IMG/VR virus record: IMGVR_UViG_3300032462_000007
Span: 1-56,237 of that record
Source of the DNA: a virus
Length of the DNA stretch: 56,237 nucleotides
Strand: one strand, 5' to 3'
Part shown: piece after piece, positions 6,035 through 12,567 of the stretch
Position numbering within the stretch: position 1 is the first letter of the stretch
Layout: each line of letters begins with the position of its first letter
The notes under the pieces: model-generated
The model's input: the letters and a program-made list of their open reading frames with translations, nothing else
Database searches by the model: none
Told to the model about the DNA's origin: nothing
Made by a program: the position numbers and the translations under genes

Positions 6035-7024
6035 ATGGCTGATAACATAGAAATTATAAATGGTGTTGGGTCTTTCTATTCCCTGCGTGAACCTGCTTGG
6101 CATGGTTTGGGCACAGTAGTAAATGATGAACACACTACAAAAGAAGTTTTAGGAATTGCAAATCTATCTAATTGGAATGTTAGATTAGAGGACATTGTTC
6201 TACCTAAAAACTACACAACAAGCAAATCTAATTACATGGTTGTTCGTGACCACCCAGAAACTGGACAGCCAGACGTGCTATCCATTGTTGGTGACCGCTA
6301 CCAAACTTTGCAGAATGAAGAATTGTTTGCTTTTGCAGATAACTTACTTGACGGGGCTCGTTGGGAAACAGCAGGTTCATTAAAGAATGGACGAGTTGTA
6401 TTTGGCTCTCTTGCTCTTGAGCGTGAGACCGTACTTGACCCAACAGGTGTTGCAGATGTAGTAAATACTTACTTACTTGTAAATACCTCACACGATGGCT
6501 CGGTTGCAGTTCAGGCAAGCATTACACCTGTTCGTGTTGTATGTTCAAATACTCTTAATCTTGCTCTGCAAGGCGTTAAGCAGTCTTTCAAAATGCGACA
6601 CACCTCAACACTTGACGGACGTATTCTAATGGCTCGTGAGGCTCTGGGGCTTGCAAACACCTACATGGACGAGTTTGACAAAATGGCACAAGAACTTATT
6701 GAACAAGAAATCACTAAGTCTACTTTTGCTAAGATTGTTGCAACTGCTTACCCAATGCCTAATTTGGAAACAAAAGGTGCTATGACAAAATGGGAGAACA
6801 AAATTGAATTGCTTGATGAGATTTTTTCATCAGATACAAATGCAATGATTAACAATACCGCTTGGGGTGCTTTCAATACCCTGACAGAACGCCTTGACTG
6901 GTATCGTCCTGCACGAGGTGGGAACAACGAGGGTATCCTCGCAAGTGCAAGTGGCTTCGACCCTGTAATAAATGCAGAAAAGAATAGACTGCTAAGCATT
7001 GTGCGACAGGTTGCTTTTGCATAA
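6035..7024 (+). CDS. DUF932 phage/plasmid-like protein
   Basis: 329 residues; a good match to the DUF932 family (also known as phage/plasmid-like protein TIGR03299). Landmarks: the N-terminal EPAWHGLGTVV near residue 17, SIVGDRYQTLQNEELFAFAD near 83, a VRVVCSNTLNLAL motif near 165 and a C-terminal GAFNTLTERLDW. Homologues are common in phages and conjugative elements and are thought to act in DNA metabolism, without proof. RBS TAGGAGAAAAT. It is the largest gene of the left arm and the only one of its unit. Confidence 0.85.
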   Translation: MADNIEIINGVGSFYSLREPAWHGLGTVVNDEHTTKEVLGIANLSNWNVRLEDIVLPKNYTTSKSNYMVVRDHPETGQPDVLSIVGDRYQTLQNEELFAFADNLLDGARWETAGSLKNGRVVFGSLALERETVLDPTGVADVVNTYLLVNTSHDGSVAVQASITPVRVVCSNTLNLALQGVKQSFKMRHTSTLDGRILMAREALGLANTYMDEFDKMAQELIEQEITKSTFAKIVATAYPMPNLETKGAMTKWENKIELLDEIFSSDTNAMINNTAWGAFNTLTERLDWYRPARGGNNEGILASASGFDPVINAEKNRLLSIVRQVAFA

Positions 7025-7101
7025 ATAAAAATATTCCACCTGAGCAAGTGGATACTAAAATAAACTACTCACTCCCCACTGACACGGGAGTCTAATCAAA
7101 A

Positions 7102-7145
7102 GGTGACTAAGCCCTGAGCATGGCAGTGGAAAAGGCTCACTTTTT
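7102..7145 (+). terminator. hairpin terminator after the DUF932 gene
   Basis: GTGA...AGCC (from 7103) pairs with GGCTCAC (7134-7140), followed by TTTTT (7141-7145). Two smaller hairpins precede it (CCAC/GTGG near 7037 and CTCCC/GGGAG near 7071). It shares a GTGnCTAAGCC core with the structured element at 3755. Confidence 0.6.
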
Positions 7146-7146
7146 G

Positions 7147-7295
7147 CACCGCGCCACTAATTATCTTATTAGTCATTTAAGAACAATTAAGAGCAGCTCT
7201 GGATTTCTCTGGATCAATCAATCTTATTAGATTAAAAATGTTTATTAAGTAATATGCCAAATGCCCTTGAAATTGTCAGACCCTTGTGGTAGGAT
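7147..7295 (+). promoter_or_regulatory. degenerate intergenic cassette with TGTCA-type promoter
   Basis: A weakened CACCGCGCC box, TCATTTAAGAACAATTAAGAG element, two CTCTGGAT copies, then CCCTTGAAAT, TGTCAGACC at 7274-7282 and -10 TAGGAT at 7290-7295 (extended TGG). The leader TCTACTAAGAAATGGA precedes ATG 7325. Confidence 0.6.
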
Positions 7296-7324
7296 ACAAG
7301 TATCTACTAAGAAATGGAAAATAT

Positions 7325-7588
7325 ATGACATCTTTAACTACAAGATTTGAAGTTGTATTTGACGAGGACTTTATTATAAAGTCTATGTTGGAAACAGGAG
7401 AATATGGAATTGGTGGCTACCCGATTTCCGAGGAGGCAATGATTGAGTTTGTAAAAAATATATCATTTGGACTTGACCACGAAGCAAATTTTGAGGACGA
7501 GTACCCTGGGCAATCCAAGTCCCTGTCTATAACGAATGACAATGGAGATTGTTATTTCTATTGGGCAAAAGATCAGCAGGTAAACTGA
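7325..7588 (+). CDS. hypothetical protein, 87 aa
   Basis: ATG 7325 is preferred to the in-frame GTG 7286, which overlaps the -10 hexamer. The product starts MTSLTTRFEVVFDEDFIIKS and includes ISNDNGD-like acidic turns near the end. No recognisable family. First gene of a run of eight closely packed small genes that continues to 9028. Confidence 0.5.
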   Translation: MTSLTTRFEVVFDEDFIIKSMLETGEYGIGGYPISEEAMIEFVKNISFGLDHEANFEDEYPGQSKSLSITNDNGDCYFYWAKDQQVN

Positions 7589-7590
7589 CA

Positions 7591-7746
7591 ATGAATAAAG
7601 AATTAGACTATTTATTTAATTCAGATGAAGATGACACCGTTAGTTTTGATTGGGGAACTCAACCAATATTAGTTGTTGGCAAAACCAAGAAGCAAATCTG
7701 GAATGAAAAGAAAAACAAATTTGAATGGAAAGAGGTAAAGAAGTGA
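7591..7746 (+). CDS. hypothetical protein, 51 aa
   Basis: ATG 7591 begins 2 nt after the previous stop; the longer in-frame form from 7549 would overlap that gene. The product is acidic at its N terminus (NSDEDDTVSFDWG) and basic at its C terminus (KTKKQIWNEKKNKFEWKEVKK). Function unknown. Its stop overlaps the next GTG start. Confidence 0.5.
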   Translation: MNKELDYLFNSDEDDTVSFDWGTQPILVVGKTKKQIWNEKKNKFEWKEVKK

Positions 7747-7877
7747 TTACAGTAAAATATGGGAAATATAAATATATGTGTGACTATGGACATGGCAGTG
7801 ATAGAGATGAAGATAGTTTGATTAGATATTTCTGTGGCAAGTGTATACAACTAACAATGAACAAGAAGGGGAAGTAA
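7743..7877 (+). CDS. Cys-containing microprotein (44 aa)
   Basis: GTG 7743 overlaps the previous stop (GTGA), as is common for coupled genes; ATG 7776 is an alternative. The 44 residues contain MCDYGHGSDRD and YFCGKCIQL, so a C-x2-C pair with an upstream Cys/His that could hold zinc. Ends KKGK; its stop overlaps the next ATG as TAATG. Confidence 0.5.
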   Translation: MITVKYGKYKYMCDYGHGSDRDEDSLIRYFCGKCIQLTMNKKGK

Positions 7878-8125
7878 TGGAACTAGTAACAGCATCAACC
7901 TATGACTTAGTTGCAACCTATCAAATTGAAGCAGAAGCAACATACTCTATGATAGTAGATTTTGATGAACTTAATGAATATATTGCTGCTTATAAATTAA
8001 ATATAAATGGTGAGGTAGATAGAATTCAGATTTATGAACATTTCCTGGAAAAATACGGGTATGAAGAATGTTCAGACTCACAAGACCTACGCAGAACTAT
8101 TGAAGAAGTAGAGGTATACCGATAA
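7877..8125 (+). CDS. hypothetical acidic protein, 82 aa
   Basis: ATG 7877 overlaps the previous stop and has RBS AAGGGGAAG; the upstream in-frame start at 7841 is inside the previous gene. The 82 residues are acidic and look mostly helical (MIVDFDELNEYIAAYKLN, then IYEHFLEKYGYEE). No family recognised. Its stop overlaps the next start (TAATG). Confidence 0.5.
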   Translation: MELVTASTYDLVATYQIEAEATYSMIVDFDELNEYIAAYKLNINGEVDRIQIYEHFLEKYGYEECSDSQDLRRTIEEVEVYR

Positions 8126-8316
8126 TGTATATGTATAACTACACAGTAGAGTTCGTATTAGAAAGTGCAGTCATTCTTACACACCTATCTTTTGATGAGC
8201 CAGATCAGCCTCACGATGTTGTAATCGAAGAAGCCCGTCAGAACTTGATTAAAGACTACAAGATTGACCCAGAAGTTTTATACCTACAAGACACAATTGT
8301 GCATGAGGAGAACTAA
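8125..8316 (+). CDS. hypothetical protein, 63 aa
   Basis: ATG 8125 is coupled to the preceding stop. The 63-residue product resembles its upstream neighbour in outline: an aromatic N-terminal strand (MYMYNYTVEFVLESAVILTH) and an acidic helical C-terminal part (DVVIEEARQNLIKDYKIDPE). It may be a small alpha/beta domain; function unknown. Stop overlaps the next ATG. Confidence 0.5.
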   Translation: MYMYNYTVEFVLESAVILTHLSFDEPDQPHDVVIEEARQNLIKDYKIDPEVLYLQDTIVHEEN

Positions 8317-8384
8317 TGACATTAGTACTGGAAGTTATGACCTGCAAGACTGAGAACTATCTAATGCCTCTGGAGGTAAGTTAA
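8316..8384 (+). CDS. 22-residue possible leader peptide
   Basis: TAATG overlap at 8314-8318, preceded by GAGGAG, gives a 22-residue ORF (MTLVLEVMTCKTENYLMPLE...). It ends immediately before GTG 8385 and contains the next gene's RBS (GGAGG, 8371-8375). It may be a coupling peptide rather than a functional protein. Confidence 0.35.
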   Translation: MTLVLEVMTCKTENYLMPLEVS

Positions 8385-8819
8385 GTGATTGATTTATCAG
8401 ATGTAGTTATTGACTATGTAATGGCTATTCCCACCTCCTGCCAGGCTCCAGAGTTCTATATTGGTCCGAATGGGTTCGAAGTATATGCAACCGTCTCTAA
8501 GGGCGACAGAGAAATCAACGTGGCTTGTAATGGAGAGATGTACTTAACCGTGCCCAACATTTATAGTGACGGACTATTAGTAGATACTGATAATATCATT
8601 AGATACCCTTCAGACCTCCATGAATATGGTATAGATGATGATATCCGATTGAACCAGTTTATTAAAACAGTTAGTAATGCTGGCTTTCAGGTATGCCACG
8701 AAAATCCTTGGTGGGAGATATTCTCTGATAATGACCCTGACGGTATCATATGTGAGACATTCTATGGTGCTATTGATCAGGCAACCGAATTACTATTCGA
8801 TGAGGAGTATTGGGCATGA
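8385..8819 (+). CDS. hypothetical protein, 144 aa
   Basis: GTG 8385 follows GGAGG by 9 nt. The 144-residue protein starts MIDLSDVVIDYVMAIPTSCQ, has a central LNQFIKTVSNAGFQVCHENP segment and an acidic C-terminal helix ending EEYWA. The alternation of short strands and helices suggests a compact alpha/beta fold; no known family. Codon use is less AT-biased than its neighbours in the first half. It overlaps the next gene by ATGA. Confidence 0.6.
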   Translation: MIDLSDVVIDYVMAIPTSCQAPEFYIGPNGFEVYATVSKGDREINVACNGEMYLTVPNIYSDGLLVDTDNIIRYPSDLHEYGIDDDIRLNQFIKTVSNAGFQVCHENPWWEIFSDNDPDGIICETFYGAIDQATELLFDEEYWA

Positions 8820-9028
8820 ACTTAAATCACTATGATGTCTTTGACCATATTCTACCAAATTGTTTAGAAGCTGGGGACATAATTAAATGGGAAGGGGAAG
8901 TCTATACAGTTAAGGACTTTGATATGCTATCTGATGGTTTTATGATATATGCCATAGATGAAATGGAAGAAGCAGTAGAACTACTAATACCCGATGATAC
9001 CGTACTTTCATTAATGGAAGAACAATAG
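8816..9028 (+). CDS. hypothetical protein, 70 aa
   Basis: ATG 8816 overlaps the upstream stop (ATGA) and has RBS GAGGAG. The product contains CLEAGDIIKWEGEVYTVKDF and AIDEMEEAVELLIPDDTVL, a pattern like small SH3-type barrels that bind DNA or protein in phages, but this is a fold guess only. Last gene of the 7325-9028 run. Confidence 0.5.
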   Translation: MNLNHYDVFDHILPNCLEAGDIIKWEGEVYTVKDFDMLSDGFMIYAIDEMEEAVELLIPDDTVLSLMEEQ

Positions 9029-9031
9029 GAT

Positions 9032-9060
9032 TTGACAATTCTGTCAAAATAGTGTAAAAT
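9032..9060 (+). promoter_or_regulatory. canonical sigma-70-type promoter
   Basis: TTGACA (9032-9037), 17-bp spacer, TAAAAT (9055-9060). The spacer includes TGTCAAAAT, overlapping an inverted repeat with the -35 (TTGACA...TGTCAA), a possible operator. It drives the 53-residue gene at 9088. Confidence 0.8.
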
Positions 9061-9087
9061 TGATACAAGACAACCTTCAGGAGAAAA

Positions 9088-9249
9088 ATGACAAGAGAAA
9101 CACTACGCAAGTTAAAGAAACAACGATACACCTCATTAGAAAAATGGGGAGAGACTGATCGTGTGGTTATCCGAGACGGCTTAGGTCATTTCGTATACAA
9201 CACCAACCTAACTTCATTACGCCGCAACAAGGTAATGCGTTCCCGCTAA
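9088..9249 (+). CDS. basic 53-residue protein
   Basis: ATG 9088 follows CAGGAGAAAA. The protein is strongly basic (MTRETLRKLKKQRYTSLEKW, then SLRRNKVMRSR) with a central VVIRDGLGHFVYNTNL hairpin-like stretch, compatible with DNA or RNA binding. It stands alone between a consensus promoter and a TGTCA-type promoter, so it may be abundant. No family recognised. Confidence 0.55.
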   Translation: MTRETLRKLKKQRYTSLEKWGETDRVVIRDGLGHFVYNTNLTSLRRNKVMRSR

Positions 9250-9290
9250 CCAGGCATACAGGTGGGCAGGGAGATCCTCTGCCCCCTAAA

Positions 9291-9312
9291 TGTCAGACCT
9301 CTATGATAGAAT
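9291..9312 (+). promoter_or_regulatory. TGTCA-type promoter
   Basis: CCCCCTAAA, TGTCAGACC (9291-9299), -10 TAGAAT (9307-9312), extended TGA. ATG 9322 lies 9 nt past the -10, so the leader would be at most a few bases. Confidence 0.65.
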
Positions 9313-9321
9313 GAGAGAACT

Positions 9322-9564
9322 ATGGGAAAATCACAAATAGAAAGCATTTCAAACAAAATCGTTGCACTTTTAGCAGACGGTAGAATAAGTCAGGCGGATT
9401 GGAGAATTTGGATACCAAAACGATTGACAGAACATAATAAAATGATAGTTGCAAATGCAAAGAACTTAGCAGACGGAATAAACGAGGCATTGGAAAATGA
9501 CGAAATTGAAATTAGTAAAGAACTCTTATTCGATTACCAGACAGGAAAACAAAATGGACAATAG
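9322..9564 (+). CDS. hypothetical protein, 80 aa
   Basis: ATG 9322 is 9 nt past the -10, with no room for an RBS, so the mRNA is near-leaderless. The 80 residues (MGKSQIESISNKIVALLADG, then SQADWRIWIPKRL) look helical. No family recognised. It overlaps the next gene by 11 nt. Confidence 0.5.
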   Translation: MGKSQIESISNKIVALLADGRISQADWRIWIPKRLTEHNKMIVANAKNLADGINEALENDEIEISKELLFDYQTGKQNGQ

Positions 9565-9832
9565 AGAAATGGGTAATGTTGAAAAAGCAGAAATCATTGT
9601 GCAATTTACTCAAGATGCTTTTAATGATGATTTGTATTCTGACTTTTTTGATTATAATGATTTAGGTGTACCACTTTCTATTGCTGTTCAGCAAGAAATG
9701 GTTATTCTAACTGATGCTGGAGAAGGAGTATTACAAGAAACTTGGAAAGAATTATGCACAATGTTTAATGCAGACCCAGAAAAAGAATATGAAAGTATTG
9801 ATGATTTAATGTTGCTAGAAGAATTAGAATAA
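9554..9832 (+). CDS. hypothetical acidic protein, 92 aa
   Basis: ATG 9554 has RBS AGGAAAAC; the longer frame from 9497 would lie inside the previous gene. The protein is acidic, contains a VPLSIAVQQEMVILTDAGEG segment and ends in an acidic helix. The 'S-x-A-x-x-x-x-x-L-x-L-T-x-x-G' stretch recurs in small phage proteins; function unknown. tRNA-Met starts 8 nt after its stop, so they are probably co-transcribed. Confidence 0.5.
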   Translation: MDNREMGNVEKAEIIVQFTQDAFNDDLYSDFFDYNDLGVPLSIAVQQEMVILTDAGEGVLQETWKELCTMFNADPEKEYESIDDLMLLEELE

Positions 9833-9840
9833 AATTCTTG

Positions 9841-9915
9841 GGGGTGGTAGCTCAGTTGGTTTAGAGCAAATGACTCATAATCATTCGGTCGTCAGTTCAA
9901 GTCTGACCCACCCCA
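9841..9915 (+). tRNA. tRNA-Met (CAT)
   Basis: Acceptor GGGGTGG/CCACCCC (9841-9847, 9908-9914), anticodon loop CTCATAA (anticodon CAT), T-arm GTCAG-TTCAAGT-CTGAC, discriminator A. Probably elongator Met; a tRNA-Ile2 that is lysidinylated at C34 cannot be excluded from sequence alone. It lacks the three G-C pairs in the anticodon stem that mark initiator tRNAs. Confidence 0.9.
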
Positions 9916-9932
9916 CCTACAATGCCAAAAAA

Positions 9933-10042
9933 GACCGCGCCCACATTTTAAACATTCAACATTATTAAGAATAAGCCATTTTTCCCCTGGATATTTTGGG
10001 GAATATTAGATATTTGACAAATAAAGACATAAGGAGTATAAT
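9933..10042 (+). promoter_or_regulatory. intergenic cassette with perfect promoter, leaderless
   Basis: Degenerate ACCGCGCCC box, TTATTAAGAATAAG element and a CCCCTGGATATTTTGGGG palindrome, then TTGACA (10014-10019), 17-bp spacer, TATAAT (10037-10042). ATG 10049 follows exactly 6 nt after the -10. Confidence 0.8.
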
Positions 10043-10048
10043 AGATAT

Positions 10049-10576
10049 ATGACCATTGTAATAGGGCTTATTCAAGAGGGTATTATATATATGGGATCAG
10101 ATAGAAGTATGAGTGATTTATATAGTATATCTTCTCCTATTACCCCGAAAATAAAAAAGAATGGTCAATTTTTAATTGGTTATGCATCTTCAAGAGGTAC
10201 TGGTCAAATAGCTCATTATATGGATTTTCCAAATGTTCTTAAAAAGGATGTTGATAAATATATGAGAACTGAATTTATATTTGCCCTTAAAAAAGAGATT
10301 GATAAATTTGGTTTAGATATATCAGATGATGATAAAGCTGCTGCAGATTTTCTGGTAGGAATTCATGGAAGACTATTTGATATCTCTACTAATGAATGGC
10401 AGGTAAATGAATATGATAAATATACTGCTATTGGAGCTGGTAGTTCATTTGCAATAGGTTCATTAGATACCTCAGAATCATGGAAAGATCCTGTTAAGAA
10501 AATAAAGAAAGCTTTAGATGTAGCTATTAATAACAATCCTAATTGTAAATATCCTATTGACATTTTACATTCATAG
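10049..10576 (+). CDS. proteasome beta / HslV-like Ntn-hydrolase
   Basis: 175 residues that start MTIVIGLIQEGIIYMGSDRS. If Met1 is removed, Thr becomes residue 1, Asp falls at position 17 (SDR) and Lys at 33 (PKIKK), exactly the catalytic Thr1/Asp17/Lys33 spacing of proteasome beta subunits and HslV. GAGSSFAIGSL (about 129-139) corresponds to the conserved Ser129 loop. Phage homologues of this kind are often called HslV-like; whether they assemble or cleave is unknown. There is no propeptide and no RBS: the ATG sits at the predicted transcription start. No HslU- or Mpa-like ATPase is present in the window. Confidence 0.75.
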   Translation: MTIVIGLIQEGIIYMGSDRSMSDLYSISSPITPKIKKNGQFLIGYASSRGTGQIAHYMDFPNVLKKDVDKYMRTEFIFALKKEIDKFGLDISDDDKAAADFLVGIHGRLFDISTNEWQVNEYDKYTAIGAGSSFAIGSLDTSESWKDPVKKIKKALDVAINNNPNCKYPIDILHS

Positions 10577-11185
10577 ACATATTACGAAGTAATCAAATAT
10601 ACCCTGGAAATATTTTGGGGATCAATTAAATATCCTATAACAAATCTCTATATAGTTATAGTAAATATCATTATCCTATATATACTATTAAGAAGATGTT
10701 TATATGCCCTGAAAATTTTGGCGGGTAGAAATAAAATATCCTTATACCATTTCTCCCATAACTACCATTAAGAAGATAACAAAATAGCCTGGATATTTAA
10801 AATATTTATAGGAAGATCAAATATCTTGCAGAATGTATATAGAATATAAAGATTTGATATATGTATTTGAAAGAATTACCTTAAAAACCCATTGGATAAA
10901 GGGGATTAAGAAGGATTTTTATATATTTCTGAATCTCCAAATATCTCCATTAAAATCCATTTATCTCCACTTATAAACAATAGATATCTTCATTCATTAA
11001 AATAGAGTATTTTCCTGTATCAAATCAGGGTATTCAAAGGGTATTACAGGGACATCTTCTATGTCATAAAAGCCCATATAGCTCATATCAGACACTTTCT
11101 GGTATATATGATATCCCAAGACAATGTATATATAGTTATAGTAGTTATGGTAAGAGTGTTATAATTTGCTATCCCCGAAATTTAC
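10577..11185. repeat. non-coding AT-rich region with degenerate palindromic repeats
   Basis: 609 bp without a convincing gene, between the 3' ends of the two convergent arms. It holds at least four degenerate copies of a unit: (A/C)ATTAAGAAGAT, about 12-20 nt, then a palindrome such as CCCTGGAAATATTTTGGGG (near 10603), CCCTGAAAATTTTGGCGGG (near 10708) and CCTGGATATTTAAAATATTT...AGG (near 10788). The same TTAAGAAG element occurs in the left-arm cassettes. TATATAGTTATAGTA occurs twice (near 10649 and 11128). Candidate roles: bidirectional termination, replication origin or regulator-binding array. Confidence 0.6.
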
Positions 11186-11542
11186 CTAGATATTTAAATA
11201 GAAGATAGCTCTCATCATTCTATCTTTATCATCCTTAAATATTCCAATTCCTCTATTGCAATTGTGACATAGGTGTCCTCTAAATTCTCCAGATATATGG
11301 TCATGATCAACAACCCAAACACTTGCATTTCCGCCAGTACCTTTTAGACTATCTTCATCTTTTAAACATATCGGACATATGTGTCCAGATTCAGGATATC
11401 CATATATGCTTCTAAGATGCTTTCTTTCCTTAGATAGTTTCTTAGCACATTGTTTGCATTCAGGTCTTAAATACTTCCCGCCAGAAGAGGGTGAGAAATA
11501 GGAGTGCTCAAGAGTCTCAAGGCACTTAGAACATTGTTTCAT
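11186..11542 (-). CDS. endonuclease VII-like HNH protein
   Basis: 118 residues. An N-terminal CSKC...CKQC zinc pair (residues 4-7 and 30-33) precedes the endonuclease VII-type core: CPICL near 56, VVDHDHISGEFRGHLCHNCN (about 74-93) and GIGIFKDD. D-H-D-H-x-x-G-x-x-R-G-x-L-C-x-x-C-N is the signature of the recombination endonuclease VII (beta-beta-alpha Me) family, which cleaves branched DNA; small copies like this may also be homing enzymes. RBS TAAGGATAAG. Its leader carries a hairpin (11563-11605). Confidence 0.85.
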   Translation of the reverse strand: MKQCSKCLETLEHSYFSPSSGGKYLRPECKQCAKKLSKERKHLRSIYGYPESGHICPICLKDEDSLKGTGGNASVWVVDHDHISGEFRGHLCHNCNRGIGIFKDDKDRMMRAIFYLNI

Positions 11543-11562
11543 GTCTTATCCTTATAAAGAAA

Positions 11563-11605
11563 TTCTGCCCTTGCACCACATCTTTCAGTGGGCAGAGGGG
11601 CAGAA
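11563..11605 (-). promoter_or_regulatory. 5' UTR hairpin upstream of endonuclease VII gene
   Basis: On the minus strand TTCTGCCC (11605-11598) can pair with GGGCAGAA (11570-11563); an internal second copy of TCTGCCC near 11591 offers an alternative partner, so two mutually exclusive hairpins are possible between promoter and gene. This could be an attenuator, or a partial terminator since TTTCTTT follows. Confidence 0.45.
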
Positions 11606-11617
11606 CAATACATCTTA

Positions 11618-11646
11618 ATTATACCAGCTTTAATCAACATTGTCAA
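11618..11646 (-). promoter_or_regulatory. perfect sigma-70-type promoter
   Basis: Minus strand: TTGACA (11646-11641), 17-bp spacer, TATAAT (11623-11618). It overlaps the last codons of the upstream microprotein gene and gives a leader of about 70 nt for the endonuclease VII-like gene. Confidence 0.8.
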
Positions 11647-11752
11647 TAGGCTCTTCAAGATCTGGATAGTATACCATTTCATCATTTGTTGCAAAACAAA
11701 TAGAGCAGGTAATTTGACCATCTAGATCTAATACAAAATCACAACTATGCAT
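11630..11752 (-). CDS. Cys-rich microprotein (40 aa)
   Basis: ATG 11752 after AGGATAAGAT gives 40 residues: MHSCDFVLDLDGQITCSICF followed by an acidic tail ending DNVD. The C-x12-C-x2-C pattern with His2 may bind zinc. The reading frame uses acidic codons like its neighbours, while the longer overlapping frame at 11539-11721 has no RBS or family. The downstream promoter is embedded in its 3' end. Confidence 0.5.
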   Translation of the reverse strand: MHSCDFVLDLDGQITCSICFATNDEMVYYPDLEEPIDNVD

Positions 11753-11963
11753 ATCTTATCCTATCTTATATAGATGCTTGTTTCAAGCAAAGGGTATACT
11801 ATTTCTGCCGATTTTTCGAGTTAAATAAAAGGCTTCCCACATTTACAATTTAAGAGATATTTATTTTTAATTGGAAATGAGCAATAGTGTTTTAAGCTAA
11901 AGGTATTGCTTAAATAGATAGCGACATAGTAATATGCATTAATTAGTTTATTAAACAATCCCA

Positions 11964-12311
11964 TCATGAGAAGGAGTCCCCACAAGCGCATGAGCCACCA
12001 GAATTTGGGTTGTCTATTGTGAAACCTTGCTTCTCAAGAGTGTCGTCATATTCGATCACAGAGCCGCTAAGATACGGTATACTCGTCCGATCTACGACCA
12101 AATCTACGTCATTTACTTTTGTGTTGAAGTCACCATCAAGGACTCTATCATCAAAGAATAGCTGGTAACGTAATCCAGAGCAACCTCCAGGTTGAACGGA
12201 TATGCGAAGGCTTAAGTCATCTCTACCCTCTTGGTCTAAAAATTGCTTAACTTTTGTAGCAGCAGTTTCTGTAATTAAAATGCTATTTTCTTGAATCGTC
12301 TCTGTTGTCAT
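11964..12311 (-). CDS. erpA: A-type Fe-S cluster carrier (ErpA/IscA/HesB family)
   Basis: 115 residues, full length for the family. The three cluster-binding cysteines are present: Cys44 in GGCSGLRYQL, and Cys108 and Cys110 in SCACGDSF. LSGSVIEYDD matches the conserved 'L-x-G-x-x-I-D/E-Y' strand, with the usual N-P-N and G-C-G-C-like end. Such proteins deliver [2Fe-2S]/[4Fe-4S] clusters to apo-targets. It is a single gene behind a perfect leaderless promoter, so strong independent expression is likely. A plausible client is the phage or host WhiB, but that is inference. Confidence 0.92.
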   Translation of the reverse strand: MTTETIQENSILITETAATKVKQFLDQEGRDDLSLRISVQPGGCSGLRYQLFFDDRVLDGDFNTKVNDVDLVVDRTSIPYLSGSVIEYDDTLEKQGFTIDNPNSGGSCACGDSFS

Positions 12312-12317
12312 ATTTTA

Positions 12318-12346
12318 ATTATACTCTCTATTGGTAAAATTGTCAA
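12318..12346 (-). promoter_or_regulatory. perfect leaderless promoter of the Fe-S carrier gene
   Basis: Minus strand: TTGACA (12346-12341), 17-bp spacer, TATAAT (12323-12318), then 6 nt and ATG 12311. This places the start codon at the predicted +1. Confidence 0.85.
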
Positions 12347-12567
12347 ATTATAAAAGTCAGTTTGCCAGGCCATTACCTGTGGGAATATGTGCAACTGACA
12401 AACACATATTGCTAAAAAAATAGGAGGTTCTTAGTAGTATAACTATTGACGAGATAATTACTTGCTAGGATTTATCCTACAAAACTGCAACAGCCCCTTT
12501 ATGAATTCAGTGTGTCACACCTATCCAATAGTCTCCCTCTGGAGACGTTCGTGTTGATCAGTTTTAG

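Noticed and set aside
8316-8384. 22-residue peptide as a regulatory attenuator
   Set aside because: No codon runs or competing hairpins are seen; kept only as a possible coupling peptide.
11539-11721. 60-residue minus-strand ORF overlapping the Cys-rich microprotein
   Set aside because: No RBS, no domain, and the overlapping 40-residue frame has RBS and a Cys pattern.
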